This document shows, piece after piece, positions 18,601-28,806 of a DNA stretch of 64,000 nucleotides. The stretch spans positions 1,403,234 through 1,467,233 of the forward strand of contig NZ_JH992922.1 in NCBI RefSeq assembly GCF_000315425.1, read 5' to 3'. Under the pieces are notes generated by a model. That model saw only the letters and a program-made list of their open reading frames with translations. It had not been told where the DNA came from and ran no database searches. The position numbers and the translations under genes are program-made. Origin of the DNA: Massilia timonae CCUG 45783. GTDB taxonomy: Bacteria; Pseudomonadota; Gammaproteobacteria; Burkholderiales; Burkholderiaceae_D. Within the stretch, counting starts at the first letter, position 1; each line of letters opens with the position of its first letter.

Positions 18601-19713
18601 TTACGCGACGCCCGAGCGGGCGTCGATGATGCCGCCGCCCAGGCAGACGTCGCCGTCGTACAGCACGGCCGACTGGCCGGGCGTGACTGCCCATTGCGGA
18701 TCGCTGAAATCGAGGACGAATCTACTGTCGCCTTCGGCCAGCACGCGGCAGGCCACGTCGGCCTGGCGATAACGGGTCTTGGCCGACAGCTCGCGCGGCG
18801 CCGGGGCTTCGCCCGCGATCCAGCTGGCCTGGCCCGCTTCCAGGCGGTTCGACAGCAGCCATGGGTGGTCATGGCCCTGCACGATGTACAGGGTGTTGGC
18901 CTCGATGTCCTTGCGCGCCACGAACCATGGCTCGCTGGTGCCGTCCGCGTTCTTGCGCGACTTCAGGCCGCCGATGCCGATGCCCTTGCGCTGGCCCAGC
19001 GTGTAGAACGACAGGCCGACGTGCTCGCCGACCTTGGTGCCGTCGTCGAGCCTGATCGGGCCCGGCTTGTACGACAGGTAGCGGTTCAGGAAGTCGCGGA
19101 ACGGGCGCTCGCCGATGAAGCAGATGCCGGTCGAATCCTTCTTGGCGGCATTCGGCAATTTCAGCTTTTCGGCGATCTTGCGCACTTCGGTCTTGGGGAT
19201 CTCGCCCAGCGGGAACAGCGACTTCGAGAGCTGCGCCTGGTTCAGGCGATGCAAGAAGTAGCTCTGGTCCTTGGTGGCGTCGAACGCCTTGAGCAGCTCG
19301 AACTTGCCGCTGCCGGTGTTCTGGCGCACGCGCGCGTAGTGGCCGGTCGCGATCAGGTCGGCGCCCAGCTTCATCGCATGGTCGAGGAAGGCCTTGAACT
19401 TGATTTCGGCGTTGCACAGCACGTCCGGGTTGGGCGTGCGGCCGGCCTGGTATTCGCGCAGGAACTCTGCGAACACGCGGTCCTTGTATTCGGAGGCGAA
19501 GTTGACTGCCTCGATGTCGACCCCGACCACGTCGGCCACGCTGGCCGCGTCGATCCAGTCCTGGCGCGTCGAGCAGTATTCGGAGTCGTCGTCGTCTTCC
19601 CAGTTCTTCATGAACAGGCCGACCACGTCGTAGCCTTGTTCTTTCAGCATCCACGCCGCGACCGAGGAGTCGACTCCGCCCGACATCCCGATCACGACTT
19701 TTTTCTTGCTCAT
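18601..19713 (-). CDS. mnmA: tRNA-specific 2-thiouridylase
   Basis: A 370-residue enzyme that thiolates U34 of tRNA Lys, Glu and Gln using ATP and sulfur relayed from IscS. The PP-loop is [15 protein letters not shown]. The two catalytic Cys are in [10 protein letters not shown] and [26 protein letters not shown] and [12 protein letters not shown] are further conserved segments. It is 18 bases downstream of the Nudix gene on the same strand, the conserved nudJ-mnmA pair. It converges with the EAL gene, with only three bases between stops. Confidence 0.97.
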   Translation of the reverse strand: MSKKKVVIGMSGGVDSSVAAWMLKEQGYDVVGLFMKNWEDDDDSEYCSTRQDWIDAASVADVVGVDIEAVNFASEYKDRVFAEFLREYQAGRTPNPDVLCNAEIKFKAFLDHAMKLGADLIATGHYARVRQNTGSGKFELLKAFDATKDQSYFLHRLNQAQLSKSLFPLGEIPKTEVRKIAEKLKLPNAAKKDSTGICFIGERPFRDFLNRYLSYKPGPIRLDDGTKVGEHVGLSFYTLGQRKGIGIGGLKSRKNADGTSEPWFVARKDIEANTLYIVQGHDHPWLLSNRLEAGQASWIAGEAPAPRELSAKTRYRQADVACRVLAEGDSRFVLDFSDPQWAVTPGQSAVLYDGDVCLGGGIIDARSGVA

Positions 19714-19731
19714 GTTACGTCCGTATTGAAT

Positions 19732-20214
19732 TCAGATCCCGCCCTCGAACACCGAGGAATGGGTGTATAGCAGGGACAGCGGCGTGCTTCGTCCGGCCAG
19801 ATAGTCGTCCACGCACTGGAGCACGATCGGGCTGCGGTGGCGGTCGGCGGTGGCGGCGATCTCGTCGCGCGTCATCCACAGGGTGCGCAGGATGCCTTCG
19901 TCGAGCGGCTGGTCGAACTTGCGGCCGACTGTGCCGGCGAAGGTGAAGCGCAGGTAGGTGACGTCGGCATTGCGCGACTTCGAGTGGTAGCGCGACATGT
20001 ACATGCCCACCAGCGTGCGCGGGATGAACTCGTGGGCGGTTTCCTCGAGCGCTTCGCGCACGACCGCCTGCTCCAGCGATTCGTGCGGGTCGAGATGGCC
20101 GGCGGGCTGGTTCAGCTTGACGCCCTCGCTCGTCTCTTCCTCGATCAGCAGGAAACGGCCCTCGTGCTCGATGATCGCAGCCACGGTAACCGATGGTTTG
20201 AAGATGTCGCTCAT
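19732..20214 (-). CDS. nudJ: Nudix hydrolase (NudJ-type)
   Basis: A 160-residue Nudix protein. The Nudix box is complete apart from the last Gly: GHLDPHESLEQAVVREALEE, continuing TAHEF. FKPSVTVAAIIEHEGRFLLIEE precedes it as in NudJ/YmfB phosphatases, which act on nucleoside di- and triphosphates and a thiamine precursor. The position directly upstream of mnmA is the same as in E. coli, which supports the name. The substrate is inferred from the family. Confidence 0.85.
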   Translation of the reverse strand: MSDIFKPSVTVAAIIEHEGRFLLIEEETSEGVKLNQPAGHLDPHESLEQAVVREALEETAHEFIPRTLVGMYMSRYHSKSRNADVTYLRFTFAGTVGRKFDQPLDEGILRTLWMTRDEIAATADRHRSPIVLQCVDDYLAGRSTPLSLLYTHSSVFEGGI

Positions 20215-20460
20215 GCCTGTCCTTGAAAATGAGCCGGTATTCTACCTCGGGCCGGGCCTGCTCTGCTCAGCCTTGCCCCGCCTGCGGTGCTTGCCTGTCG
20301 TTAATTGGGCTTGATCTGTCGCAAAAATGCGCGCAAATACACTGCTTACCTTGTGTTTGCTCAGCACAACAGCATTATCACCAAAAGAAATTTATATTTG
20401 GGCAATTGTTGTAAAGACGTGATAGATTGGGAGCCGGCGCATCCACGTACGGAGGAATCC

Positions 20461-21573
20461 ATGAGGATAGGCATACCGGCCGAGACAAGGCCGGGCGAGA
20501 CACGTGTTGCAGCAACACCTGAAACCGTCAAGAAGCTGGCCGCGAAACACCAGGTCCTGGTGCAGTCCGGCGCCGGCCTGCATGCCGCGGCGCCCGACAG
20601 CGCCTATGAAGCGGCCGGGGCCAGCATCGTCGACGGCGCCGCCGCCTTCGGCGCGGACATCGTCCTGAAGGTGCGCAGCCCCGATGCCGCCGAACGCGGC
20701 CTGATGCGGCGCGACGCGGTGCTGGTCGGGATGCTCGATCCCTTCGACGCCGACAATCTCGCCGCGCTGGCCGCGAGCGGCCTCACCGCCTTCGCGCTGG
20801 AAGCGGCGCCGCGCATCACGCGCGCGCAGTCGCTCGACGTGCTCTCTTCGCAGGCGAATATCGCCGGCTACAAGGCCATCCTGCTGGCCGCCAACACCTA
20901 CGGACGCTTCATGCCGATGCTGATGACGGCGGCCGGCACGGTCAAGGCGGCGCGCGTGCTGATCATGGGCGTGGGCGTGGCCGGGCTGCAGGCGATCGCC
21001 ACCGCCAAGCGCCTGGGCGCCGTGATCGAGGCGTCCGACGTGAGGCCTCCGGTCAAGGAGCAGGTGGAGTCGCTCGGCGCCAAATTCATCGACGTGCCGT
21101 ATCTCACCAGTGAAGAACGCGAGATCGCCCAGGGCAGCGGCGGCTATGCGCGGCCGATGCCGGCCGACTGGATGCGGCGCCAGGCCGAGCTGGTGCACGA
21201 GCGCGCGAAACTGGCCGACATCGTCGTCACCACCGCCCTGATCCCGGGCCGCAAGGCGCCCACCCTGATCGGCGAGGAGACGGTGCGCGCCATGAAGCCG
21301 GGCTCCGTGATCGTCGACATGGCCATCGCCCAGGGCGGCAACTGCCCGCTGACGGAGCTGGGCAAGACAGTCATCAGGCACGGGGTGCACATCATCGGCG
21401 AGCCGAACCTGGCGGCGCTGGTGCCGGCCGATGCGTCGGCCCTGTATGCGCGCAACGTGCTGGACTTCCTCAAGCTCGTGATCGACAAGGACGACCGCTT
21501 CTTCATCGACCGCGAGGACGAGATCGTGACCGCGACGCTGGTGTGCGCGGGCGGGGACGTGTTGCGCAAGTAG
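20461..21573 (+). CDS. pntAA: NAD(P) transhydrogenase subunit alpha part 1
   Basis: A 370-residue NAD(H)-binding domain I of the proton-translocating transhydrogenase, homologous to alanine dehydrogenase. It opens MRIGIPAETRPGETRVAATPETV and carries the Rossmann segment VLIMGVGVAGLQAIATAKRLGA and the RQAELVHERAKLADIVVTTALIPG region. It lacks the membrane part, which is encoded by the next gene, as in Rhodospirillum-type split enzymes. First gene of a three-gene operon with a 40-base gap before pntAB. The preceding 246 bases hold no gene. Confidence 0.95.
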   Translation: MRIGIPAETRPGETRVAATPETVKKLAAKHQVLVQSGAGLHAAAPDSAYEAAGASIVDGAAAFGADIVLKVRSPDAAERGLMRRDAVLVGMLDPFDADNLAALAASGLTAFALEAAPRITRAQSLDVLSSQANIAGYKAILLAANTYGRFMPMLMTAAGTVKAARVLIMGVGVAGLQAIATAKRLGAVIEASDVRPPVKEQVESLGAKFIDVPYLTSEEREIAQGSGGYARPMPADWMRRQAELVHERAKLADIVVTTALIPGRKAPTLIGEETVRAMKPGSVIVDMAIAQGGNCPLTELGKTVIRHGVHIIGEPNLAALVPADASALYARNVLDFLKLVIDKDDRFFIDREDEIVTATLVCAGGDVLRK

Positions 21574-21613
21574 ATTCAGTCGGGCCAGAACAGAACAGGA
21601 CAGGAGACTAGGC

Positions 21614-21964
21614 ATGGACATCAGCCACACCATCATCAACCTGATCATCTTCGTGCTGGCGATCTACGTCGGCTACCACGTGGTCTGGACCGTCACCCCC
21701 GCGCTGCACACGCCGCTGATGGCGGTCACCAATGCGATTTCGGCGATCGTGATCGTCGGCGCCATGCTGGCCGCGGGCCTGACCGAGGGCCTGACCGGGC
21801 GCGTGGCCGGCACGGTCGCGGTGGCGCTGGCGGCGGTGAACGTGTTCGGCGGCTTCCTGGTCACCCAGCGCATGCTGGAGATGTTCAAGAAGAAGGAGCC
21901 GAAGGCCGCGAAGGCGCCGGTCGAGGGCAAGGTCGAGGAGAAGATCGAGGAGAAGCAGGCATGA
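21614..21964 (+). CDS. pntAB: NAD(P) transhydrogenase subunit alpha part 2
   Basis: A 116-residue membrane subunit corresponding to the C-terminal membrane region of E. coli PntA. Three to four hydrophobic helices are visible (about 8-25, 35-58, 65-87), with the motif TPLMAVTNAISAIVIVGA, and a charged Lys/Glu-rich tail. Its last codon region overlaps the pntB ATG by 4 bases. Confidence 0.94.
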   Translation: MDISHTIINLIIFVLAIYVGYHVVWTVTPALHTPLMAVTNAISAIVIVGAMLAAGLTEGLTGRVAGTVAVALAAVNVFGGFLVTQRMLEMFKKKEPKAAKAPVEGKVEEKIEEKQA

Positions 21965-23418
21965 ACGCCATCAGCATGAACGTCGTCACCCTGTTCTACC
22001 TGGTCGCCTCGGTATGCTTCATCCAGGCGCTCAAGGGCCTGTCTTCGCCCTCGACCGCGCGCATCGGCAACGCCTTCGGCATGGCCGGCATGGCGATCGC
22101 CGTGGTGACTACCGTGGCGCTGATGCTCAAGCTGCAGGACAGCCTGGGGCAGGGCGGCGGCTCGGGCTTCGTCCTGGTGCTGCTGGGCGTCGTGGTCGGC
22201 GGCGCGATCGGCGCCTATGCCGCGAAGAAGGTCGAGATGACCAAGATGCCCGAGCTGGTGGCGGCCATGCACTCGCTGATCGGCCTGGCGGCGGTGTGCA
22301 TCGCGATCGCCGCCGTGTCCGAGCCCTGGGCTTTCAATATCGCCACCCGTGAGACGCCGCTTCCGTTCGGCAACCGGCTGGAGCTGTTCATCGGCACCTT
22401 CGTCGGCGCGGTGACCTTCTCGGGTTCGGTGATCGCCTTCGGCAAGCTGTCGGGCAAATACAAATTCCGCCTGTTCCAGGGGGCGCCGGTGCGTTTCGTC
22501 GGGCAGCACATCCTGAACCTGGTGCTGGCGATCGCGATCGTGGCGCTCGGATTGATGTTCTGCTTCGCCGACGGCGTGGCGCCGGCCTGGACGCCCTTCA
22601 TCGCGATGGCGGCGCTGGCCTTCGTGCTGGGCGTCCTGATCATCATCCCGATCGGCGGGGCCGACATGCCGGTGGTGGTGTCGATGCTGAACTCGTATTC
22701 CGGCTGGGCGGCGGCCGGCATCGGCTTCTCGCTGAACAACTCGATGCTGATCATCGCCGGCTCGCTGGTCGGCTCGAGCGGCGCGATCCTGTCGTACATC
22801 ATGTGCAAGGCGATGAACCGCTCCTTCTTCAACGTGATCCTGGGCGGCTTCGGCGGCGAGGCGGTGAGCGACGCCGGCGGCGAAAAAGAGCAGCGTCCCG
22901 TGAAATCCGGTTCCGCCGAAGACGCCGCCTTCATCCTGCAGAACGCCGAGTCGGTGATCATCGTCCCCGGCTACGGCCTGGCGGTGGCGCGCGCCCAGCA
23001 CACGGTCAAGGAGCTGGTCGACAAGCTCACGGAGCGCGGCGTGACGGTGCGCTATGCGATCCACCCGGTGGCCGGCCGCATGCCGGGCCACATGAACGTG
23101 CTGCTGGCCGAGGCCGAGGTGCCCTATGACCAGGTGGCCGAGATGGAAGACATCAACGGCGAATTCGGCCAGACCGACGTGGTGCTGGTGCTGGGCGCCA
23201 ACGACGTGGTGAACCCGGCCGCGAAGGACCCGAAATCGCCGATCGCCGGCATGCCGATCCTGGAGGCCTACCGCGCCAAGAGCATCATCGTCAACAAGCG
23301 CTCGATGGCTTCCGGCTATGCCGGCCTGGACAACGACCTGTTCTACCAGCCCAACACGATGATGGTGTTCGGCGACGCCAAGAAGGTCATCGAATCGATG
23401 GTCAAGGCCATCGACTAA
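21961..23418 (+). CDS. pntB: NAD(P) transhydrogenase subunit beta
   Basis: A 485-residue subunit with about nine membrane helices in the first 260 residues and a C-terminal NADP(H)-binding domain III. Conserved elements are GNAFGMAGMAIAV, GGADMPVVVSMLNSYSGWAA, IIVPGYGLAVARAQHTV, HPVAGRMPGHMNVLLAEA and VLGANDVVNPAAK. Together with PntAA and PntAB it couples proton re-entry to hydride transfer from NADH to NADP+. The operon ends in a nested inverted repeat. Confidence 0.96.
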   Translation: MNAISMNVVTLFYLVASVCFIQALKGLSSPSTARIGNAFGMAGMAIAVVTTVALMLKLQDSLGQGGGSGFVLVLLGVVVGGAIGAYAAKKVEMTKMPELVAAMHSLIGLAAVCIAIAAVSEPWAFNIATRETPLPFGNRLELFIGTFVGAVTFSGSVIAFGKLSGKYKFRLFQGAPVRFVGQHILNLVLAIAIVALGLMFCFADGVAPAWTPFIAMAALAFVLGVLIIIPIGGADMPVVVSMLNSYSGWAAAGIGFSLNNSMLIIAGSLVGSSGAILSYIMCKAMNRSFFNVILGGFGGEAVSDAGGEKEQRPVKSGSAEDAAFILQNAESVIIVPGYGLAVARAQHTVKELVDKLTERGVTVRYAIHPVAGRMPGHMNVLLAEAEVPYDQVAEMEDINGEFGQTDVVLVLGANDVVNPAAKDPKSPIAGMPILEAYRAKSIIVNKRSMASGYAGLDNDLFYQPNTMMVFGDAKKVIESMVKAID

Positions 23419-23427
23419 GGGGGCGGC

Positions 23428-23482
23428 GCGGGAATGGAATGACAACTTCCGGCCAGGAAGTGATCCGATCATCCATTCCCGC
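23428..23482. terminator. Nested inverted repeat after pntB
   Basis: Outer arms GCGGGAATGGA (23428-23438) and TCCATTCCCGC (23472-23482) pair perfectly. Between them a second 6-bp stem ACTTCC/GGAAGT with a GGCCA loop lies at 23445-23461. There is no T-run; it could be a transcript-end stabiliser or terminator. Confidence 0.55.
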
Positions 23483-23525
23483 CCTCGGTGCTGGCGCCGG
23501 CCACAAAAATAATGTGAGAAAGTTC

Positions 23526-23540
23526 TAGACGACTGGTCTA
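23526..23540. promoter_or_regulatory. Operator palindrome TAGACGACTGGTCTA upstream of nemR
   Basis: A 15-bp palindrome with TAGAC/GTCTA arms, 21 bases before the TetR-family gene. The identical 15-mer recurs at 24220-24234 before the downstream reductase gene. The position between promoter and start suggests autorepression. Confidence 0.8.
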
Positions 23541-23560
23541 ATTCGATCTATAGTGACGTC

Positions 23561-24166
23561 ATGGCCAAGACAACGACACATGACTCTTCCGACGTCCGGG
23601 ACAATATTGTCGCGGTCGGGCAGCGCGTCATGGCCGGCAAGGGTTTCTCGGCGGTCGGCTTGAACGAGATCCTGGCCACGGCGGGTGTGCCGAAGGGATC
23701 CTTCTATCATTACTTCGGGTCGAAGGACGCCTTCGGCGAAGCGCTGCTGGCAAAGTATTTCGAGGATTACCTGGCCGACATGGACCGCATGTTCCAGCAG
23801 GCCGACAAGACCATGGCGGAGCGCCTGGTCGCGTACTTCGAGTCCTGGCGCGCCAACCAGTCGTTTTACGATTGCCAGGGCAAGTGCCTTGCAGTCAAGC
23901 TGGGCGCGGAAGTCGCGGACCTGTCGGAACCGATGCGCCTGACCCTCAAGCAAGGTACCGACGGCATCGTGACCCGCCTGGCCCAGGCGATCGAAGGCGG
24001 CGCAGCCGATGGCTCGCTCGCGGCGCAGGCAGATCCCGCGCAGTTGGCGGCAACCCTGTACCAGCTCTGGCTCGGCGCCAGCGTCATGGTCAAGATCGTG
24101 CGCGATGCATCGCCATTCGATGCCGCGATGGAAACAACACAACGCCTGCTGCGCCTGGCCCGCTGA
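23561..24166 (+). CDS. nemR: TetR-family redox/electrophile-sensing repressor NemR
   Basis: A 201-residue TetR regulator. The N-terminal HTH reads VGLNEILATAGVPKGSFYHY. The ligand domain is strongly NemR-like in GKCLAVKLGAEVADLSEPMR. Cys109 aligns with E. coli Cys106, the electrophile/hypochlorous-acid sensor, and the Lys in LYQLWLGASVMVKI aligns with the partner Lys175. It directly precedes an Old Yellow Enzyme gene, as in the E. coli nemRA operon, but here a terminator and a second operator separate the two genes. Alignment is from memory of the E. coli protein. Confidence 0.88.
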   Translation: MAKTTTHDSSDVRDNIVAVGQRVMAGKGFSAVGLNEILATAGVPKGSFYHYFGSKDAFGEALLAKYFEDYLADMDRMFQQADKTMAERLVAYFESWRANQSFYDCQGKCLAVKLGAEVADLSEPMRLTLKQGTDGIVTRLAQAIEGGAADGSLAAQADPAQLAATLYQLWLGASVMVKIVRDASPFDAAMETTQRLLRLAR

Positions 24167-24181
24167 AGGCGGGTCGCACCG

Positions 24182-24207
24182 GACGCTTCCAGCGAAGCGT
24201 CTTTTTT
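24182..24207 (+). terminator. Intrinsic terminator of nemR
   Basis: An 8-bp stem GACGCTTC / GAAGCGTC with a 4-base loop is followed by six T. It lies 15 bases after the nemR stop and 13 bases before the second operator. Confidence 0.85.
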
Positions 24208-24219
24208 GGGCGCCAGGAT

Positions 24220-24234
24220 TAGACGACTGGTCTA
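24220..24234. promoter_or_regulatory. Second copy of TAGACGACTGGTCTA, upstream of nemA
   Basis: Exact repeat of the 15-bp palindrome found before nemR, placed just after the nemR terminator and 25 bases before the reductase start. It implies a separate NemR-controlled promoter for nemA and the SDR gene. Confidence 0.8.
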
Positions 24235-24259
24235 CTCCATAAATTGCAGGAGCAAGCCC

Positions 24260-25477
24260 ATGAATAAACTGACCGTAACCCAGGCCGAGCCGATTGTGCC
24301 CGCCACCGAACCGAAAGACTCCTCCATGTCCCATCATCCATCCTTGTTCACGCCGGCGCCCCTCGGGCGCCATACGCTGAAGAACCGCATCGTGCTGCCG
24401 CCCCTGACCCGCCAGCGCTCCACCCAGCCGGGCGACGTCGCCAACGACCTGATGGCGAGCTATTACCGCCAGCGCGCCAGCGCCGGACTGATCATCACCG
24501 AAGGCACGCAGATCGAGCCGCGCGGCAAGGGCTACGCCTGGACGCCGGGTATCCATGACGCCGCGCACATCGCCGGCTGGCGCAAGGTGACCGAGGCCGT
24601 GCATGCCGAGGGCGGCATCATCTTCGCCCAGCTGTGGCACGTCGGCCGGGTCTCGCACGCCGCGCTGCAACCCGACGGCGGCGCGCCGGTGGCGCCGTCC
24701 GCCATCCGGGCCGCCGGGGTCAAGGTCTTCATCGAGACCGGCCCCGGCGCCGGCGAGCTGGTGGAGCCATCGGTGCCGCGCGCGCTGAGCGTGACCGAGA
24801 TCGGCGAGCTGGTCGCCCTGTACGCCCAGGCGGCGCGCAACGCGCTGGCCGCCGGCTTCGACGGCGTCGAGATCCATGCCGCCAACGGCTACCTGGTCAA
24901 CCAATTCATCTCGGCCCACTCTAACCACCGCAGCGACGAATACGGCGGCTCGCTGCAGAACCGCCTGCGCTTCCTGCGCGAGATCGTGCAGGCGGTGGGC
25001 GAGGTGGTCGGACCCGACCGGCTCGGGGTGCGCTTCGCGCCGCTGTTTTCCGGCACCGACGAAGAACGCGTCTACATCGGCCTGGTCGAGGACGATCCGC
25101 ACCAGACCTATCTGGAAGCGATCGCGGTGCTCGAACGCGCCGGCGTCGGCTACCTGTCGATCGCCGAGGCCGACTGGGACGGGGCGCCCGACCTGCCGCT
25201 CTCGTTCCGGCAAGCAGTGCGCGCCGCCTTCAGCGGCAAGATCCTGTACGCCGGCCGCTATACCGCCGAGAAGGGCGCGCGCCTGGTCGAGGCCGGCCTG
25301 GCCGACCTGATCGCTTTCGGTCGCCCCTTCATCGCCAACCCGGACCTGCCCGAGCGCATCGCCCAGGGCTGGCCGCTCAATCCGCTCAACGCCGCCACCA
25401 TGTACGGCGGCGGCGAGGCCGGCTTTACCGATTACCCGCGCCATGCGCAAACCATCAACCAAGGAGAACCAGCATGA
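24260..25477 (+). CDS. nemA: Old Yellow Enzyme family alkene reductase (NemA-like)
   Basis: A 405-residue FMN-dependent ene-reductase that uses NAD(P)H to reduce activated alkenes, N-ethylmaleimide, nitro compounds and similar electrophiles. The family core starts at MSHHPSLFTPAPLGRHTLKN (24326). The preferred ATG, with an AGGAG Shine-Dalgarno, adds a 22-residue leader. Active-site segments are VLPPLTRQRS, AQLWHVGRVSH, HAANGYLVNQF (His and Asn pair) and RSDEYGGSLQNR, with the FMN phosphate region IAFGRPFIANPDL. Coupled by ATGA to the SDR gene. Confidence 0.93.
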   Translation: MNKLTVTQAEPIVPATEPKDSSMSHHPSLFTPAPLGRHTLKNRIVLPPLTRQRSTQPGDVANDLMASYYRQRASAGLIITEGTQIEPRGKGYAWTPGIHDAAHIAGWRKVTEAVHAEGGIIFAQLWHVGRVSHAALQPDGGAPVAPSAIRAAGVKVFIETGPGAGELVEPSVPRALSVTEIGELVALYAQAARNALAAGFDGVEIHAANGYLVNQFISAHSNHRSDEYGGSLQNRLRFLREIVQAVGEVVGPDRLGVRFAPLFSGTDEERVYIGLVEDDPHQTYLEAIAVLERAGVGYLSIAEADWDGAPDLPLSFRQAVRAAFSGKILYAGRYTAEKGARLVEAGLADLIAFGRPFIANPDLPERIAQGWPLNPLNAATMYGGGEAGFTDYPRHAQTINQGEPA

Positions 25478-26226
25478 ATCAGCACATGAACCAGCAAATC
25501 GAAGGCAAAGTAGTCTTGATCACCGGCGGCGGCACCGGCATCGGCGCGGAGGCTGCGCGCCTGCTCGCCGAACGCGGCGCCCGGGTCGCCGTCGCGGCCC
25601 GCCGCAAGGACAAGATCGACGGCGTCGTCGCCGAGATCGCCGCCGCCGGCGGCGAGGCCAGGGGCTATGTCCTCGACGTCACCGACAAGAAGCAGGTGGA
25701 GGCGGTCGTGGCCGCCGTGGTCGTCGACTTCGGCCGGATCGACGTCCTGATCAACAACGCCGGCCTGATGCCGATTCGTCCGATGGCCGAGGTCAATACC
25801 GACGAATGGGACGCCATGATCGACGTGAACATCAAGGGCGTCCTGTACGGGATCGCCGCGGCCCTGCCGCGCTTCCTGGCCCAGCAAAGCGGACACATCA
25901 TCAATCTGAGTTCGGTCGCCGGGGTCAAGGTGTTCTCGCCGGGCGGCACGGTCTACTCGGGCACCAAGTTCGCGGTCCGGGCCATCTCGGAAGGTCTGCG
26001 CCACGAAGTCGGAAGCAAGGTCCGCGTCACCTCGATCGAGCCCGGCGCCGTGGAAAGCGATCTCAAGCACAGCACCACGGGCGGCGCGACCCAGACCGTG
26101 CTCGACTTCTACCGGCAAGCGATTCCGGCCGCTTCGGTGGCGCGGGCGATCGCCTTCGCGATCGAGCAGCCGGCCGACGTCGACATCAATGAAATCGTGC
26201 TGCGACCGACCGCACAGGAATTCTGA
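25474..26226 (+). CDS. SDR family oxidoreductase
   Basis: A 250-residue classical short-chain dehydrogenase. The cofactor motif is TGGGTGIG (about residues 17-24), followed by NNAG, catalytic Ser in NLSSVAGVKV and the YSGTK catalytic Tyr-Lys. An Arg-rich stretch after beta-2 (AARRKDK) favours NADP(H). It is translationally coupled to nemA, so it probably acts on carbonyl electrophiles or products in the same detoxification response. The substrate is unknown. An alternative ATG lies at 25486. Confidence 0.92.
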   Translation: MNQHMNQQIEGKVVLITGGGTGIGAEAARLLAERGARVAVAARRKDKIDGVVAEIAAAGGEARGYVLDVTDKKQVEAVVAAVVVDFGRIDVLINNAGLMPIRPMAEVNTDEWDAMIDVNIKGVLYGIAAALPRFLAQQSGHIINLSSVAGVKVFSPGGTVYSGTKFAVRAISEGLRHEVGSKVRVTSIEPGAVESDLKHSTTGGATQTVLDFYRQAIPAASVARAIAFAIEQPADVDINEIVLRPTAQEF

Positions 26227-26241
26227 CCAGGAATTTTTGAA

Positions 26242-26290
26242 CCGGGAGCGAAGCCGCTCCCGGCGCCCTGCCGCCAGCCGGCGGCAGGGC
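26242..26290. terminator. Two adjacent perfect hairpins between SDR gene and ubiH
   Basis: CCGGGAGCG/CGCTCCCGG (26242-26263, 4-base loop) and GCCCTGCCGCC/GGCGGCAGGGC (26265-26290, 4-base loop) lie one base apart between converging genes. Neither has a T-run. Confidence 0.6.
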
Positions 26291-26314
26291 CGCGCATCCA
26301 CCCGACAGGAGCGG

Positions 26315-27459
26315 TTAGCGGCGGCCGAACATCATCAGGTCGGCCAGGAGCATGCGCGCGGGCCTGGCCAGGTCGAGCGCCGCCAGGCCCAGGCCCAGCA
26401 GTGGTTGCAGCGGCTTGCTGCCGGTGAAGGCGCGGGCCATGGTGTCGGTCAGGCCGATCGTCAGCTTGCGGTCTTGCGCGCGCTCTTCCTGGAAGCGTTC
26501 GATCGCGGCCGGGCTGGCGTCGCGCGCCAGCTGGCGCGCCAGGACGGCGGCGTCGCGCAGGCCCAGGTTCAGGCCCTGCCCGGCGACCGGGTGCAGGGTT
26601 TGCGCGGCATTGCCGATGGCGACCGTGCGCGCCGTGGCGCGCGCTTCGGCGTTCAGGCCGAGGGGGAAGGCGACGCGGGGGGACACCTTGGTAAACGCGC
26701 CGAGGCGCGTGCCGAAGGCTTCGCCCAGCTGCTTCAGGAACGCCGTGTCGTCCAGGTCGAGGATCGTGCCGGCGCGCGCGCGGCGCACGCACCACACCAG
26801 CGCATACTGGTGGCCGTCGGGACCGTCTTCCGGCAGCAGGGCCAGCGGGCCTTCGCCGGTGAAGCGCTCGAAGGCGCGGTGGGCGATCGGCGCGTCGCTC
26901 GTCACGCGCGCGATCACGGCGCTCTGTTCGTAGTCGCGGCTCCTGGCGCGCTGGTCTTGCCGGCCGAAGATGCCGCCCTCGGCCTGGACCGCCACCTGCG
27001 CGCGCACCATGCGGCCGTCGTCCAGCGCCAGCAGCACGCCAATGGGGGTGTCGTCCAGCGCCTGCACGCGCGCCGGGCGCAGCATGGCGACGCCGGCCGC
27101 CTCGCAGCGCCGCGCCAGGGCGTCGACCACGGCGCCGTAGCGCGTGACGTAGCCCAGTGCCGCGACGTCGTGGTCGCGGCGGTCCATCAGGCTGCGACCC
27201 AGATGGCCGCGGCGCGAGACGTGGATCTGGTGGATCGCGGTGGCCGGCAACGGCCAGGCCTTGAGCTCGTCCAGCAGCTGCACGCTGCCCCAGGACAGCG
27301 CGATCGAGCGCGGGTCCGAGATCGCCTGGCCCAGCGACTTGCCGTCGATCAGGGCGATACGTGCGCCCGGCACGCCGCGCCGCACCAGGAAGGCCGCCAG
27401 CGCCAGGCCCACCGGGCCGGCGCCGCAGATCGCCACGTCGAAGTCCAGATCCGCTTGCG

Positions 27460-27463
<4 letters not shown>
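26315..27463 (-). CDS. ubiH: UbiH/UbiF/COQ6-family FAD-dependent ubiquinone hydroxylase
   Basis: A 382-residue flavoprotein monooxygenase of ubiquinone biosynthesis. FAD-binding motifs are DVAICGAGPVGLALAAFL at the N-terminus and VAIGNAAQTLHPVAGQGLN, followed by LGLRDAAVLA near the C-terminus. Its ATG overlaps the pepP stop (ATGA), and pepP-ubiH adjacency is conserved with E. coli, which favours UbiH over UbiF or UbiI. It is the last gene of the amgK-murU-pepP-ubiH run. Position of ring hydroxylation is not provable from sequence alone. Confidence 0.85.
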
Positions 27464-28802
<1,339 letters not shown>

Positions 28803-28806
<4 letters not shown>

